A stretch of DNA of 28,327 nt from SMWC01 sp963581225 (GCA_963581225.1 CAUZMW010000024.1:1-28327), one strand, 5' to 3'; positions 14,956 to 23,750 are shown, counted from the first letter of the stretch. Numbers and translations: made by a program. The notes: generated by a model not told the origin, from the letters alone.

Positions 14956-17333
14956 GCACAACACTTCGGTTTCCGAAAGCAGTCGAGGACGCGCTCCGAA
15001 GCGTCAATCCGTCCACTTCGCGCCGGAGTTTCCTGAAGTCCTCCGGCGCCCTGGTCCTGACCTGCAGCATCAGCGCTGTCGCCGGCGGCAAAGTGCTTGC
15101 ACAGGCCGCCGGCGAGGGTCCGTATCCCGACCCGGATTATCTGCAGCTTGACACCTGGATCGTGATCCATCCGGACAACACCGCGACTTTCTTCGTCGGT
15201 AAGACGGATGGCGGTCAGGGTACTGGCACAGCGTTCCGGCAAATGATGTGCGACGAGCTCGACATTGCCTACGACAAGACCAGCCTCGTCATGGGCAGCA
15301 CTGACACAACGCCTGACCAGGGAGGCTCGGGCGGCTCCGACGCCATCGAGCGTGACGGCTGGCCGATCCGGCGGCTGGCCGCCGAAGCGCGGCGGGTCCT
15401 GCTGGAGCTCGCCTCCGAGCACCTGGAGACTCCGGTTGCAGAGCTCACGGTCAGTGACGCCACGATCTCGGTCGGGTCCGAGACGGCCAACTCGGTCACC
15501 TACGCCGAGCTCGTCGGCGGGCGGCGGTTCGACGTCGCGCTTACCGGCAACAACATCAACGCCACCCGCGGGGTGGCCGACGTCAAGCCCGTCAATGAGC
15601 TCCGCGTGGTCGGCCAGTCGATCCAGCGCTACGACATTCCGGCCAAGGTTGACGGATCGCTGACCTGGGCCGCGGACGTGAAGCTGCCCGGCATGGTCCA
15701 TGCGCGGAACGTCAGGCCGCCGATCGCCGGTGCCACCCTGCGCAGTATCGACGAGTCGTCGGTCGCCGACATGCCGGGTTTCGTCCGAGTCGTCAGTCGC
15801 GGCAACTATGTGGCTGTGGTCTGCGAACGCGAAGAGCAGGCCATCAACGCCGCCCGGCAGTTGCAGGTGGACTGGGCGCCGCCGTTGGACGCACCGTTCC
15901 CGGCATCGGACGAGCTGTTCGACTACATGCGGAGCGTCACGCCCACGTCGAGCGGTGAGGCGGACAGTCAGGGCGATCCGGATGCAGCCCTCGCTACGGC
16001 CTACTTAGTTCTCGAGGCTATCTACGAAGTTCCGTTCCAGGGACACACCGCGATCGGCCCGGCGCACGCGCTGGCCGACCCCTCCGACGGCCAAATGACT
16101 ATCTACTCGAACGACATGAAGTCTTACGGTTTGCGGAATGGCGTAGCGGAATTCCTCGATATGCCCCGCGAGCAGGTTCGGGTCGTGTACATGGACGGGC
16201 CGCAGGTTTACGGGCGCACGGCCGCCGATGATGCTGGCTTCGAGGCTGCGTTTCTCGCCCGCGAGCTCGGCCGGCCGGTCCGCGTGCAGTGGATGCGGGA
16301 CGAGGAGACGGCCTGGGATACGAAGGGTCCAGCCTACACGTTCAAGCTGCGCGGCGGGCTCGACGCCGACGGCAGAGTCGTCGCGCTCGACTACGACGCT
16401 CGCGCGCTCGATTACAATCACGTCGGCTACAACGTGCCAGACACGGTCCTGATCGCTCAACTGATGGGCATACGTCCCGCGAGGCCGACCGAGGGCCGCG
16501 CCGCTACGCCATCCAACAAGTACGCCATTCCGAATCGGCGCATGGCGGCGCGAGTTGTCAGCCTTCCGATGATCTGGGAAACACCGCTTCGTACCGGCAA
16601 CCTGCGTGACCCGAACGGTCCGCAGGTGACGTTCGCGTTCGAGTCGTTCATCGACGAGCTGGCAGCAGCGGCCAACGCCGATCCGGTCGAGTTCCGTGTC
16701 GACATGCTGGCCCGCAGTCCCGAGGACGATCTCTTTCGGCGCGCTCGCTCTCTCGCGACCGTCCGCGCAGCGGCCGACGCCTACGGCTGGGACACGCGGC
16801 CTTCGCCCAATCCGCGCATCGCTGCCAACGCAGCTCCGATTCTCCCCGGACGCGGCATCGCGTACACCTTCCGCAATGGCACCATCGTCGCTACGATCGC
16901 CGAAGTGGAGGTCAATCGTGAGACCGGCCGCGTCTGGGTCAAACGTCTGGTCTGCGCCCACGACTGCGGGCTCGTCATCAACCCCGAGGGCCTGCGCCAT
17001 ACCGTCGAATGCGCGATGCTGCATGGCTTAAGTCGCGCGCTCTGGGAAGAGGTCCAGTTCGATACCGAGAAAGTGACGAGTGTCGACTGGGCGTCCCACC
17101 CGAGCCTGCGGCATACCGATGCGCCGGAATCGATCGATGTCATTATTGTCAACGGTGACCCGAGTCCGGATCGTCCCGATCTGCCGCACTACGGGGCCGG
17201 CGAGGCGAGTCACAAGCCGATGATCGCGGCGGTCGCGAACGCCGTTCATGATGCAAGCGGGGTGCGGCTGCGTCGGCCGCCTTTCCGCAGGGAACGGGTG
17301 CTGGCCGCGCTGAAGGCGAAACAAGTCTCTTAA
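14952..17333 (+). CDS. Tat-exported molybdopterin-binding subunit of a xanthine dehydrogenase-family hydroxylase
   Basis: A 793-residue catalytic subunit that hydroxylates a carbon centre, often of an N-heterocycle or aldehyde, using water. The twin-arginine signal TSRRSFLKSSGALVLTCS (about residues 23-40) indicates export of the folded, cofactor-loaded complex, with the Fe-S subunit probably carried along. Cofactor and active-site regions visible include KTDGGQGTGTAFRQMMCDEL, the YGRTAADDAGFEAAFLAREL variant of the Mo-cofactor loop, PLRTGNLRDPNGPQVTFAFE, and GAGEASHKP with the expected catalytic Glu751. There is no CxxCH haem motif, so the electron acceptor must be separate. GC content looks high relative to the genes on either side. 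The substrate cannot be inferred. Confidence 0.93.
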   Translation: MSTTLRFPKAVEDALRSVNPSTSRRSFLKSSGALVLTCSISAVAGGKVLAQAAGEGPYPDPDYLQLDTWIVIHPDNTATFFVGKTDGGQGTGTAFRQMMCDELDIAYDKTSLVMGSTDTTPDQGGSGGSDAIERDGWPIRRLAAEARRVLLELASEHLETPVAELTVSDATISVGSETANSVTYAELVGGRRFDVALTGNNINATRGVADVKPVNELRVVGQSIQRYDIPAKVDGSLTWAADVKLPGMVHARNVRPPIAGATLRSIDESSVADMPGFVRVVSRGNYVAVVCEREEQAINAARQLQVDWAPPLDAPFPASDELFDYMRSVTPTSSGEADSQGDPDAALATAYLVLEAIYEVPFQGHTAIGPAHALADPSDGQMTIYSNDMKSYGLRNGVAEFLDMPREQVRVVYMDGPQVYGRTAADDAGFEAAFLARELGRPVRVQWMRDEETAWDTKGPAYTFKLRGGLDADGRVVALDYDARALDYNHVGYNVPDTVLIAQLMGIRPARPTEGRAATPSNKYAIPNRRMAARVVSLPMIWETPLRTGNLRDPNGPQVTFAFESFIDELAAAANADPVEFRVDMLARSPEDDLFRRARSLATVRAAADAYGWDTRPSPNPRIAANAAPILPGRGIAYTFRNGTIVATIAEVEVNRETGRVWVKRLVCAHDCGLVINPEGLRHTVECAMLHGLSRALWEEVQFDTEKVTSVDWASHPSLRHTDAPESIDVIIVNGDPSPDRPDLPHYGAGEASHKPMIAAVANAVHDASGVRLRRPPFRRERVLAALKAKQVS

Positions 17334-17343
17334 GGAAATTATC

Positions 17344-17829
17344 ATGAGCAAAACATACTCAACCCTTTCCAGATTCCTCTTGCCGGTGGCCTTAATGGCA
17401 GCGTTTTTGTTGGCGATCTCGGATGCTGCCAATCCTCTCGTTCGCGACTACCACACCGACGAGCGCGGTACGTAACAACTGTACTCCCGCGCGGTAGTAA
17501 CCGAAGGCGGCCGCACCGTATGGTTGGCTGGCCAGACGACGCTGGAGGACGCAGATGGTAATTCCATTAATGGCGCCTTTGATGCACAAGTTCGCGAGAG
17601 CTTTCGTCTCATAGCAACACATTTAAATCAGTTTGGCGGCTCTCTCCAAGACATTGTGACGATGACGATCTATGCGGAGGACGTGCGCAACGCTGGCGCA
17701 TACCGTGTTGCGAAGGAAGAAAATTTCGGGGATGGTCCCTATCCGTCGAGCGCGTTTATCGGCGTTGCCGGTTTCTCGCGCGCGGACGTAGAAGTAGAGG
17801 TTAAAGCCATCGCGGTCGTCGGCGATTAA
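17344..17829 (+). pseudogene. Exported RidA-family protein interrupted by TAA
   Basis: The ATG at 17344 opens a signal-peptide-like N-terminus (RFLLPVALMAAFLLAISDA). The same frame contains TAA at 17473-17475, after HTDERGT. Beyond it the frame continues unbroken as QLYSRAVVTEGGRTVWLAGQ and on to EVEVKAIAVVGD, a typical RidA/YjgF fold with the YSRAV start, the IVTMTIYAEDVRN segment and the SSAFIGVAGF strand. RidA proteins deaminate reactive enamines or bind small ligands; a few carry signal peptides. The stop lies between signal and domain, so no full product is expected; a TTG at 17524 is too far inside the fold to rescue it. It begins 10 bases after the Mo subunit. Confidence 0.72.
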
Positions 17830-17898
17830 GCCGGCATCTCCCAAGAACCCTAACTATTCGAGTCATAGACTGAAGACTAGGCGTTTACGAAATAAGTG

Positions 17899-19072
17899 AT
17901 GAAATTGCACATTCAACCCCCATCGATTCTTCTAGCGTTGATTCTCTTCATCACCGAATCGACAACTGGTGTTGTGGCGCAGGAGGCTAGGGCACGTGAC
18001 CTCGGCGTTTCTTTTGACGGTCAGCCCGGCACGCTGAACGCAATAACCGATGTATCCGGTGTAGAAGTAGGTCACGTTACGCTAATTGAGGGCGACGGAT
18101 TACTCCAGGTTGGAATTGGCCCTGTGCGCACAGGTGTAACCGTTGTCCACCCGCGCGGCAAGAGCTCCACGGACCCCGTCTTCGCTGGCTGGTTTACGTT
18201 GAACGCGTCAGGTGAAATGACCGGTACCACCTGGCTGGAGGAACGAGGGCTGGTTGATGGGCCGATCGCGATCACGAATACTCATAGCGTGGGCGTTGTG
18301 CGAGACGCGGCAGTCGCTTGGATGGTGGAAAAAGGATGGCCCGCGATCTGGCACGCTCACCGTAGTCGCTGAGACCTATGATGGTGGCCTGAACGATATC
18401 AACGGATTTCATGTGACTCGCGATCATGCCCTTGACGCTATGCGCAATGCGAGCGGCGGGTCCGTTGCAGAGGGCGTGGTTGGCGGAGGCACTAGTATGG
18501 TTTGCAATGGATTCAAAGGGGGAATCGGTACGGCGTCCCGGCAATTCGCGCTTCTCGAAGAGCAATATATGGTTGGAGTTCTCGTGCAGTGCAACTACAA
18601 CTGGGGAGGCGACAACCTGCGATTGGGTGGGGTGGACATGAGTGGTTTACTTCCCGTGGGCAGGCATTGTTTCATAGATCGCTCGATAGAGCGCCATCTC
18701 GATTGGTACCCTTACTGTGACGAGATCGAGCCATTCGCTCAGTCAGAGCCTGCGCGAGATGGCTCAATTATTATCGTAGTGGCGACTGATGCTCCGCTGT
18801 TGCCCCACCAACTGCAGCGATTGGCAAAACGTCCTTCCCTGGCGCTTGGCCGACTAGGAGCTGTTAGCGGTGACGGGTCAGGTGACATATTTATTGCCTT
18901 CTCGACGGCGAACGCCGGTCAAATAGACGAAGATCGGCTCTCAGATATCCACATGTACCCGAACAATCGCCTTTCCCTGGTTTTCGAAGCCGCAGTCCAG
19001 GCCACGGAAGAGGCCATCGTTAACCGGAAACCAACCATGAATGCTGCCAAAAGCACGACGGCCCGAGAGTGA
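17899..19072 (+). pseudogene. Frameshifted, 3'-truncated P1-family (DmpA-type) aminopeptidase
   Basis: This family (S58) self-cleaves before a serine and then acts as an aminopeptidase. A signal peptide (LLALILFITESTTGVVAQ) precedes RARDLGVSFDGQPGTLNAIT and VSGVEVGHVTL. Near 18351 the frame is lost after GWPAIW; one base later the other frame continues LTVVAETYDGGLNDINGFHV. The rest keeps the hallmarks GGGTSMVCNGFKGGIGTASR and DGSIIIVVATDAPLLPHQ, whose Ser codon at 18764-18766 is the expected nucleophile. The C-terminus breaks off from family-like sequence after EAAVQATEEAIVN and ends in an unrelated KPTMNAAKSTTARE tail. One frameshift plus a lost 3' end argue for a dead gene, although the shift alone could be a sequencing fault. 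Confidence 0.82.
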
Positions 19073-19073
19073 C

Positions 19074-19091
19074 GCAGGTTCGACTCCCTGC
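19074..19091 (+). other. tRNA/tmRNA T-arm-like fragment
   Basis: GCAGG, then TTCGACTC, then CCTGC forms a perfect five-base stem around a loop that begins TTCGA, as in the T-arm of tRNA and tmRNA. The loop is eight bases instead of seven. No acceptor stem, D-arm or anticodon arm can be folded around it, so it is not a functional tRNA. It could be a relic of an integration site or chance. Confidence 0.25.
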
Positions 19092-19124
19092 TTTTACATA
19101 TGAGCAAGCGCAACCAGTTTCCGC

Positions 19125-19211
19125 GTCAAATCTCGCCCCGGCGTGCGTGAGCGCAAGCCACGGGCGCATGGACCACGACGAATAGCGCAGGCTGAGCACG
19201 GTGACTTTGAG
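19125..19211 (-). pseudogene. Glutathione S-transferase N-terminal remnant
   Basis: On the minus strand about 29 codons read LKVTVLSLRYSSWSMRPW followed by LALTHAGARFD, the thioredoxin-like N-terminus of bacterial glutathione S-transferases (the Y-S-S-W-S-x-R-P-W-L-A-L motif). After FD the sequence loses all resemblance and becomes AETGCACSYVK. Only the first strand and helix of a roughly 200-residue protein survive, so it is a fragment. No ribosome site fits a short product. Confidence 0.55.
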
Positions 19212-19425
19212 GTGTGGTATGGATCGCAGTGTATTCTTCAACTAGGATCGAGGCTAGCCGGGTGCGGCGAAGGTTTGCTTCACTCCCGTCAGTAGCCGTT
19301 AGGATATCTTGGACAATTCGCGGTAGGTAGAGCGGAAACTCGATGGAATTCCCGAATCGGAGTTAAACTTAGGCGCGACTGTCAACACGGTGGCCCGATG
19401 CGGGCCTCAATCTGGGGAAATACTT

Positions 19426-20703
19426 ATGTTTCAGTTGTCGCCACGTCTTCTAATCGGCATCTTGTTTTTCGTCGGTCTGCCAGGATACGCACAGAGCCCG
19501 CTGGGTGGCTTGCCCGATGGGTCGGGTAAGGAGTTGGTCGAAGCTGCCTGTGTGGCGTGTCACGAGACCGACGTAATCTATAGCTCCACCGGATACACGC
19601 ACGACCAGTGGCGCCGCCTGACCAACACGATGATCGATCTGCCGGATCCGCTGGCCTCGGACATTACGCAGTATCTCGCGTCGAGCTTTCCCGAGAAATA
19701 CGATCGCCGACCGACTCTGGTGCCCGGCGACGCCAAGATCACTTTCCTCGAATGGACCGTGCCCACTCTTGGGCAGCGGCCGCGGGATCCGGTCATGACG
19801 CCGGACGGGATGATCTGGTGGGCGGGGATGTATGGAAACCTGATCGGCCGGCTCGATCCGAACACCGGCGAGATGACGGAGTGGATGCTTGAGCCGACGG
19901 CTATGCCGCACAGCATCATCAACGATGCGGCCGGCAACATCTGGTACACGGGTAACGGTAACGGCAGTGTCGGAAAGCTGAATCCGGACACCGGCGAAAT
20001 TACCGTCTACGAGATGCCCGATCCGGCCGCCCGCGACCCGCACACAGGAATTTTCACGCGCAGCGGCGACTATTGGTTCACGCTCCAGAACAGCAATATG
20101 CTCGGCCGCCTGGTCCCCGATACCGGCGACATCCGGCTGACTGATATTCCGACCGCGAACGCTCGACCGTACGGTATCGAGGAAGACTCGACGGGCATGG
20201 TCTGGGTCGCCTATCGCGGCGCCCCCAAGGTCGCCCGTATCAATCCGGATTCCTGGGAGATCGAGGAGTTCGAGACTCCGAACCCGAATCCGGACTCCCA
20301 CCACGGCAACTACTTCGTCCGGCGGCTCTCGATCGACAGCAACGATATCGTCTGGTATGTGGATTCCGGGCGCGGGTACCTCGGTCGTCTCGACCCGAAG
20401 ACCGGCGAGATCAAGGAATGGATGACGCCCAACGGTGCGGGCTCACACCCTTACGCGATTGAGGTCGTCGACGACATCGTCTGGCTCAACGAATCGGAAC
20501 AGCGGCCCGACGTGCTCCTGCGGTTCGACCCGGACACCGAGCAGTTCCAGAGCTGGGCTATCCCGTCCGGGGTCGGCATCATCCGCAATATGCGGGCGAC
20601 GCATGACGGCAACCTGGTGATTCATCAAAGCAGTACGAATACCGTCGGACTCGTACTCATCGACCAGGAGAGCTCATGGGTTCCAGGGCCATACCGGCCC
20701 TGA
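19426..20703 (+). CDS. Exported cytochrome c / virginiamycin B lyase-like beta-propeller fusion
   Basis: A 425-residue periplasmic protein. A signal peptide (LLIGILFFVGLPGYAQS) precedes a short haem domain with a single CxxCH (C42, C45, H46 in AACVACHETD), then from about residue 105 a seven-bladed Vgb-type propeller built of repeats such as GLIGRLDPNTGEMTEW-like units: IGRLDPNTGEMTEW, VGKLNPDTGEITVYEMP, LGRLVPDTGDIRL, VARINPDSWEIEEF and LGRLDPKTGEIKEW. Vgb itself linearises streptogramins, but most environmental homologues with a cytochrome domain have no known reaction. The ATG at 19426 follows GGGGAAA, which decides against an in-frame GTG at 19390. It lies on the same strand as, and at similar high GC to, the Mo hydroxylase, from which it is separated by broken genes. 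Confidence 0.88.
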   Translation: MFQLSPRLLIGILFFVGLPGYAQSPLGGLPDGSGKELVEAACVACHETDVIYSSTGYTHDQWRRLTNTMIDLPDPLASDITQYLASSFPEKYDRRPTLVPGDAKITFLEWTVPTLGQRPRDPVMTPDGMIWWAGMYGNLIGRLDPNTGEMTEWMLEPTAMPHSIINDAAGNIWYTGNGNGSVGKLNPDTGEITVYEMPDPAARDPHTGIFTRSGDYWFTLQNSNMLGRLVPDTGDIRLTDIPTANARPYGIEEDSTGMVWVAYRGAPKVARINPDSWEIEEFETPNPNPDSHHGNYFVRRLSIDSNDIVWYVDSGRGYLGRLDPKTGEIKEWMTPNGAGSHPYAIEVVDDIVWLNESEQRPDVLLRFDPDTEQFQSWAIPSGVGIIRNMRATHDGNLVIHQSSTNTVGLVLIDQESSWVPGPYRP

Positions 20704-20795
20704 CGCGCTGCTCGGCGATAAACAGTTAACGACCAGAACCCAAGGCGCAGATGACCGCTTCGGTAGTCGGGCATTGATGGTTGTTTTGTCACTCG

Positions 20796-20813
20796 GCGTC
20801 TGCTCGCAGACGC
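20796..20813. terminator. Perfect hairpin between convergent genes
   Basis: GCGTCTGC and GCAGACGC are exact reverse complements separated by two bases, giving a strong short stem-loop. It lies in the 143-base gap between the propeller gene (+) and uvrA (-). There is no following T tract on either strand, so it is not a classical intrinsic terminator; it may protect transcript ends or aid termination. Confidence 0.4.
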
Positions 20814-20846
20814 GCCGGCCGCTTATAGCGTAACCATGTGCGTCAT

Positions 20847-23720
20847 CTAGTCGGACGTAGTCGCCTGAGGTTCCAGCGTCGAGCGATCTTCCGCGTCGAA
20901 TAACTCGCCTAGACATCGTCCGGTATGAGTATCTGTGTGCGTGACGATGGTCTCCGGCGTGCCGGTCGCAACGACTTGTCCGCCGCCTACCCCGCCTTCC
21001 GGCCCGAGATCGATAATCCAGTCGGCCGTCTTAATGACTTCGAGGTTGTGCTCGATGACGACGATGGTATTTCCCTGATCTCTGAGCTTGTAAAGCACCT
21101 CAAGGAGTTGAGCGATGTCGTGGAAATGCAGGCCGGTCGTCGGCTCGTCGAGTATATAGAGCGTCGAGCCCGTACTGCGTTTGGATAATTCCTTCGCGAG
21201 CTTTATGCGCTGGGCTTCGCCCCCGGATAGTGTCGTCGCATTCTGTCCAAGCGTGATATAGGTCAGCCCGACAGCCGCCAGCGTCTCAAGCTTGCGCGCA
21301 ATCTGCGGTACGTTTCTAAAGAACGTCAGCGCGTCTTCCACGGTCAGTTGCAGGATCTCGTGAATATTTTTTCCCTTGTAGCGAATGTCCAGGGTTTCTC
21401 GGTTGTAACGCTTACTGGCGCAAATATCGCAGGGGACGTAGACGTCCGGTAAGAAGTGCATCTCGACTTTGATAACACCGTCACCCTGGCAGGATTCGCA
21501 ACGTCCACCCTTAACGTTGAAGCTGAATCGCCCGGGTTGGTAGCCGCGTGAGCGTGATTCTTGCGTTGCCGCGAAGAGTTCCCGGATTGGCGTGAAGAGC
21601 CCGGTGTAGGTCGCTGGGTTTGAGCGCGGTGTCCTGCCTATCGGGCTCTGACTGATGTCGATTACCCGATCGATCCGCTCTAAGCCGTCCACGCGGTCGT
21701 ACGGTGCCGGATCGTAAGAGGTCTTATTGATTTTCTCGGCGGCCAGCCGGTAGAGCGTGTCGTTGATGAGCGTGCTCTTACCGGAGCCCGACACACCAGT
21801 CACACAGGTGAAGAGACCGAGGGGAATGTCGATGTTCACGTTCTTCAGGTTGTTGCCGCGCGCGCCATGAACATGGATGACGGTTTGCGAGTCGAATTCT
21901 CGTCGCTCCGACGGCAGCGGAATGCGGCGGTGTCCGGCCAGATACTGGCCGGTCAGCGATGCGGGGTTCGCCTTAATTTCCTCCGGCGTTCCTTCGGCGA
22001 CGACCTTTCCGCCGTGGACGCCGGCACCCGGCCCCAAGTCCACGACGTAGTCAGCCTCGAGTATCGTCTTCGCGTCATGCTCGACGACGAGCACGGTGTT
22101 GCCGAGGTCGCGAAGCTGTTGCAGCGTTTCCAGTAGCCGCCTGTGATCACGTTGATGTAGTCCTATCGACGGTTCGTCGAGAATATACATGACACCCACA
22201 AGGCCGGAGCCGATTTGACTCGCCAGCCTGATGCGTTGAGCCTCGCCCCCGGATAGCGTCTCTGCGCTGCGGTCCAAGGTCAGATAATCGAGACCGACAT
22301 CAGCCAGGAACTTGACTCGATTCTGGATCTCTTTGACGATCTTGTCGGCGACTTCGCCGCGCCAACCGGCGAGTTTGAGGTCGGTAAAGAACCGTAGCGC
22401 TTCGCCGACACTCAGTGCCGTAATCTCCGGTAACGCGTTGCCTTGTACGAACACACTTCGCGCTGCCTGATTCAGGCGCGTGCCCTCGCAGCTCTTGCAT
22501 GAGCGAATGCTCTGAAACTTGCCTAACTCCTCTCTAACCGCACTCGACTCCGTTTCCTGGTAACGGCGTTGCATGTTGGGAATGATGCCCTCGAAATCGT
22601 GTCGCCACCGGTTCTCGCTGCCTTTGGCGTTCACATAGTGAAATTGAATACGCTCGCCTTTGCTGCCGTACAGTACGACGTCACGAATACGCTCCGGCAG
22701 GGACTCGAACGGCGCTTCTATGTCGAACGAATAGTGTTTGGCCAGCGATTGGATCAGCTGAAAATAATACGGATTATGCCGATCCCAGCCGCGCACCGCG
22801 CCGCCGGCGAGCGAAAGGTGCGCGTGCGTCACGACGCGTTGGGGATCGAAGAATCGGCGCACGCCAAGCCCGTCACAATCCGGGCACGCGCCGGACGGAC
22901 TATTGAAAGAGAATAGTCGCGGCTCTAGCTCGGAGATGCTGTAGCCGCAAGTTGAACACGCGAACTTGTCCGAGAACACCATCGCGGGTTCGGCCGGAGC
23001 GTCGAGTAACGTCACCTGTGCGATACCGTCTGCGAGGCCCAACGCCGTCTCGAAGGACTCGGCGAGTCTGAGTCGCACGTCGGGCCTGACTCGCAATCGA
23101 TCGACGACAGCCTGGATGCTGTGTTTTCGCCTGCGGTCCAGCTTCGGTGGGTCATCGAGCTCGACAACCTCGTCGTCGATTCTCGCCCGGATGAAGCCCT
23201 GCGCCCTGAGATCGGCGATGACCTGGGTGTGCTCGCCTTTGCGTTCCTTGACGACCGGAGCAAGTAGCATGACACGCGTGCCTTCGTCGAGCGCAAGTAC
23301 CTGGTCGACCATTTGCGATACGTTCTGCACGTCCAAAGCCGTGTGGTGCGTCGGGCATGACGGAATACCGGCGCGCGCAAACAATAAGCGCAGGTAATCG
23401 TAGATCTCCGTAACGGTGCCGACAGTGGACCGCGGATTGTGCGACGTCGACTTCTGTTCGATCGAGATGGCCGGTGAGAGGCCCTCGATATGATCGACCT
23501 CCGGCTTCTCCATGATCGAGAGAAACTGCCGGGCATAGGCAGACAGCGACTCGACATAGCGGCGTTGACCCTCGGCGTAGATCGTGTCGAAGGCGAGCGA
23601 CGATTTTCCCGAGCCCGACAGTCCCGTGAGCACGATCAGCCGGTCCCGGGGCAGGTCCAGGTCGATGTTCTTCAGATTGTGGGTGCGAGCACCGCGGATC
23701 AGTATCTGGCTCGTGGACAC
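20847..23720 (-). CDS. uvrA: UvrABC excision nuclease subunit A
   Basis: Damage-sensing ATPase of nucleotide excision repair; it forms a dimer, loads UvrB at lesions and is a double ABC-type ATPase. At 957 residues it is slightly longer than the 940 of E. coli. Visible are the N-terminal ILIRGARTHNLKNIDLDLPR, Walker A GLSGSGKSS (33-41), the UvrB-binding area, a zinc finger CSTCGYSISE...CPDC, an LSGGEAQRIRLASQIGSGL signature, the second Walker A GVSGSGKSTL, a second zinc module CESCQGDG...CDIC, and LSGGEAQRIKLAKELSKRST. The start is GTG with AAGGA eight bases upstream, embedded in a 12-base palindrome. It is divergent from ssb, the usual arrangement in gammaproteobacteria. Confidence 0.99.
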   Translation of the reverse strand: MSTSQILIRGARTHNLKNIDLDLPRDRLIVLTGLSGSGKSSLAFDTIYAEGQRRYVESLSAYARQFLSIMEKPEVDHIEGLSPAISIEQKSTSHNPRSTVGTVTEIYDYLRLLFARAGIPSCPTHHTALDVQNVSQMVDQVLALDEGTRVMLLAPVVKERKGEHTQVIADLRAQGFIRARIDDEVVELDDPPKLDRRRKHSIQAVVDRLRVRPDVRLRLAESFETALGLADGIAQVTLLDAPAEPAMVFSDKFACSTCGYSISELEPRLFSFNSPSGACPDCDGLGVRRFFDPQRVVTHAHLSLAGGAVRGWDRHNPYYFQLIQSLAKHYSFDIEAPFESLPERIRDVVLYGSKGERIQFHYVNAKGSENRWRHDFEGIIPNMQRRYQETESSAVREELGKFQSIRSCKSCEGTRLNQAARSVFVQGNALPEITALSVGEALRFFTDLKLAGWRGEVADKIVKEIQNRVKFLADVGLDYLTLDRSAETLSGGEAQRIRLASQIGSGLVGVMYILDEPSIGLHQRDHRRLLETLQQLRDLGNTVLVVEHDAKTILEADYVVDLGPGAGVHGGKVVAEGTPEEIKANPASLTGQYLAGHRRIPLPSERREFDSQTVIHVHGARGNNLKNVNIDIPLGLFTCVTGVSGSGKSTLINDTLYRLAAEKINKTSYDPAPYDRVDGLERIDRVIDISQSPIGRTPRSNPATYTGLFTPIRELFAATQESRSRGYQPGRFSFNVKGGRCESCQGDGVIKVEMHFLPDVYVPCDICASKRYNRETLDIRYKGKNIHEILQLTVEDALTFFRNVPQIARKLETLAAVGLTYITLGQNATTLSGGEAQRIKLAKELSKRSTGSTLYILDEPTTGLHFHDIAQLLEVLYKLRDQGNTIVVIEHNLEVIKTADWIIDLGPEGGVGGGQVVATGTPETIVTHTDTHTGRCLGELFDAEDRSTLEPQATTSD

Positions 23721-23729
23721 CGCTTAAGT

Positions 23730-23741
23730 CCTTCGCGAAGG
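23730..23741. promoter_or_regulatory. 12-base palindrome overlapping the uvrA ribosome site
   Basis: CCTTCGCGAAGG is a perfect palindrome beginning ten bases upstream of the uvrA GTG. It includes the AAGG part of the Shine-Dalgarno sequence, so it could be a repressor site or a weak mRNA hairpin. It does not match the E. coli LexA box CTGT-N8-ACAG, and I find no such box in the uvrA-ssb gap. Confidence 0.35.
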
Positions 23742-23750
23742 CAATCCCCT

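Larger units (their letters stand above)
19073..19425. other. Noncoding interval with gene debris
   Basis: About 350 bases without an intact gene. It contains a tRNA T-arm-like scrap at 19074-19091, a minus-strand glutathione S-transferase N-terminal scrap at about 19125-19211, and a six-base-stem hairpin GGCCCG/CGGGCC with a three-base loop at 19392-19406, just before the ribosome site of the next gene. I see no convincing -35/-10 pair in the remainder. Confidence 0.7.

Noticed and set aside
14832..17024. Long open frames on the minus strand opposite the Mo hydroxylase
   Set aside because: They mirror a high-GC coding sequence and show no recognisable domains; the plus-strand gene has complete motifs.
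19074..19091. A functional tRNA gene
   Set aside because: Only a T-arm-like hairpin is present; no acceptor, D or anticodon arm can be built from the flanking bases.
20704..20846. Classical Rho-independent terminator after the propeller gene
   Set aside because: The 20796-20813 stem is strong but no T run follows it on either strand.
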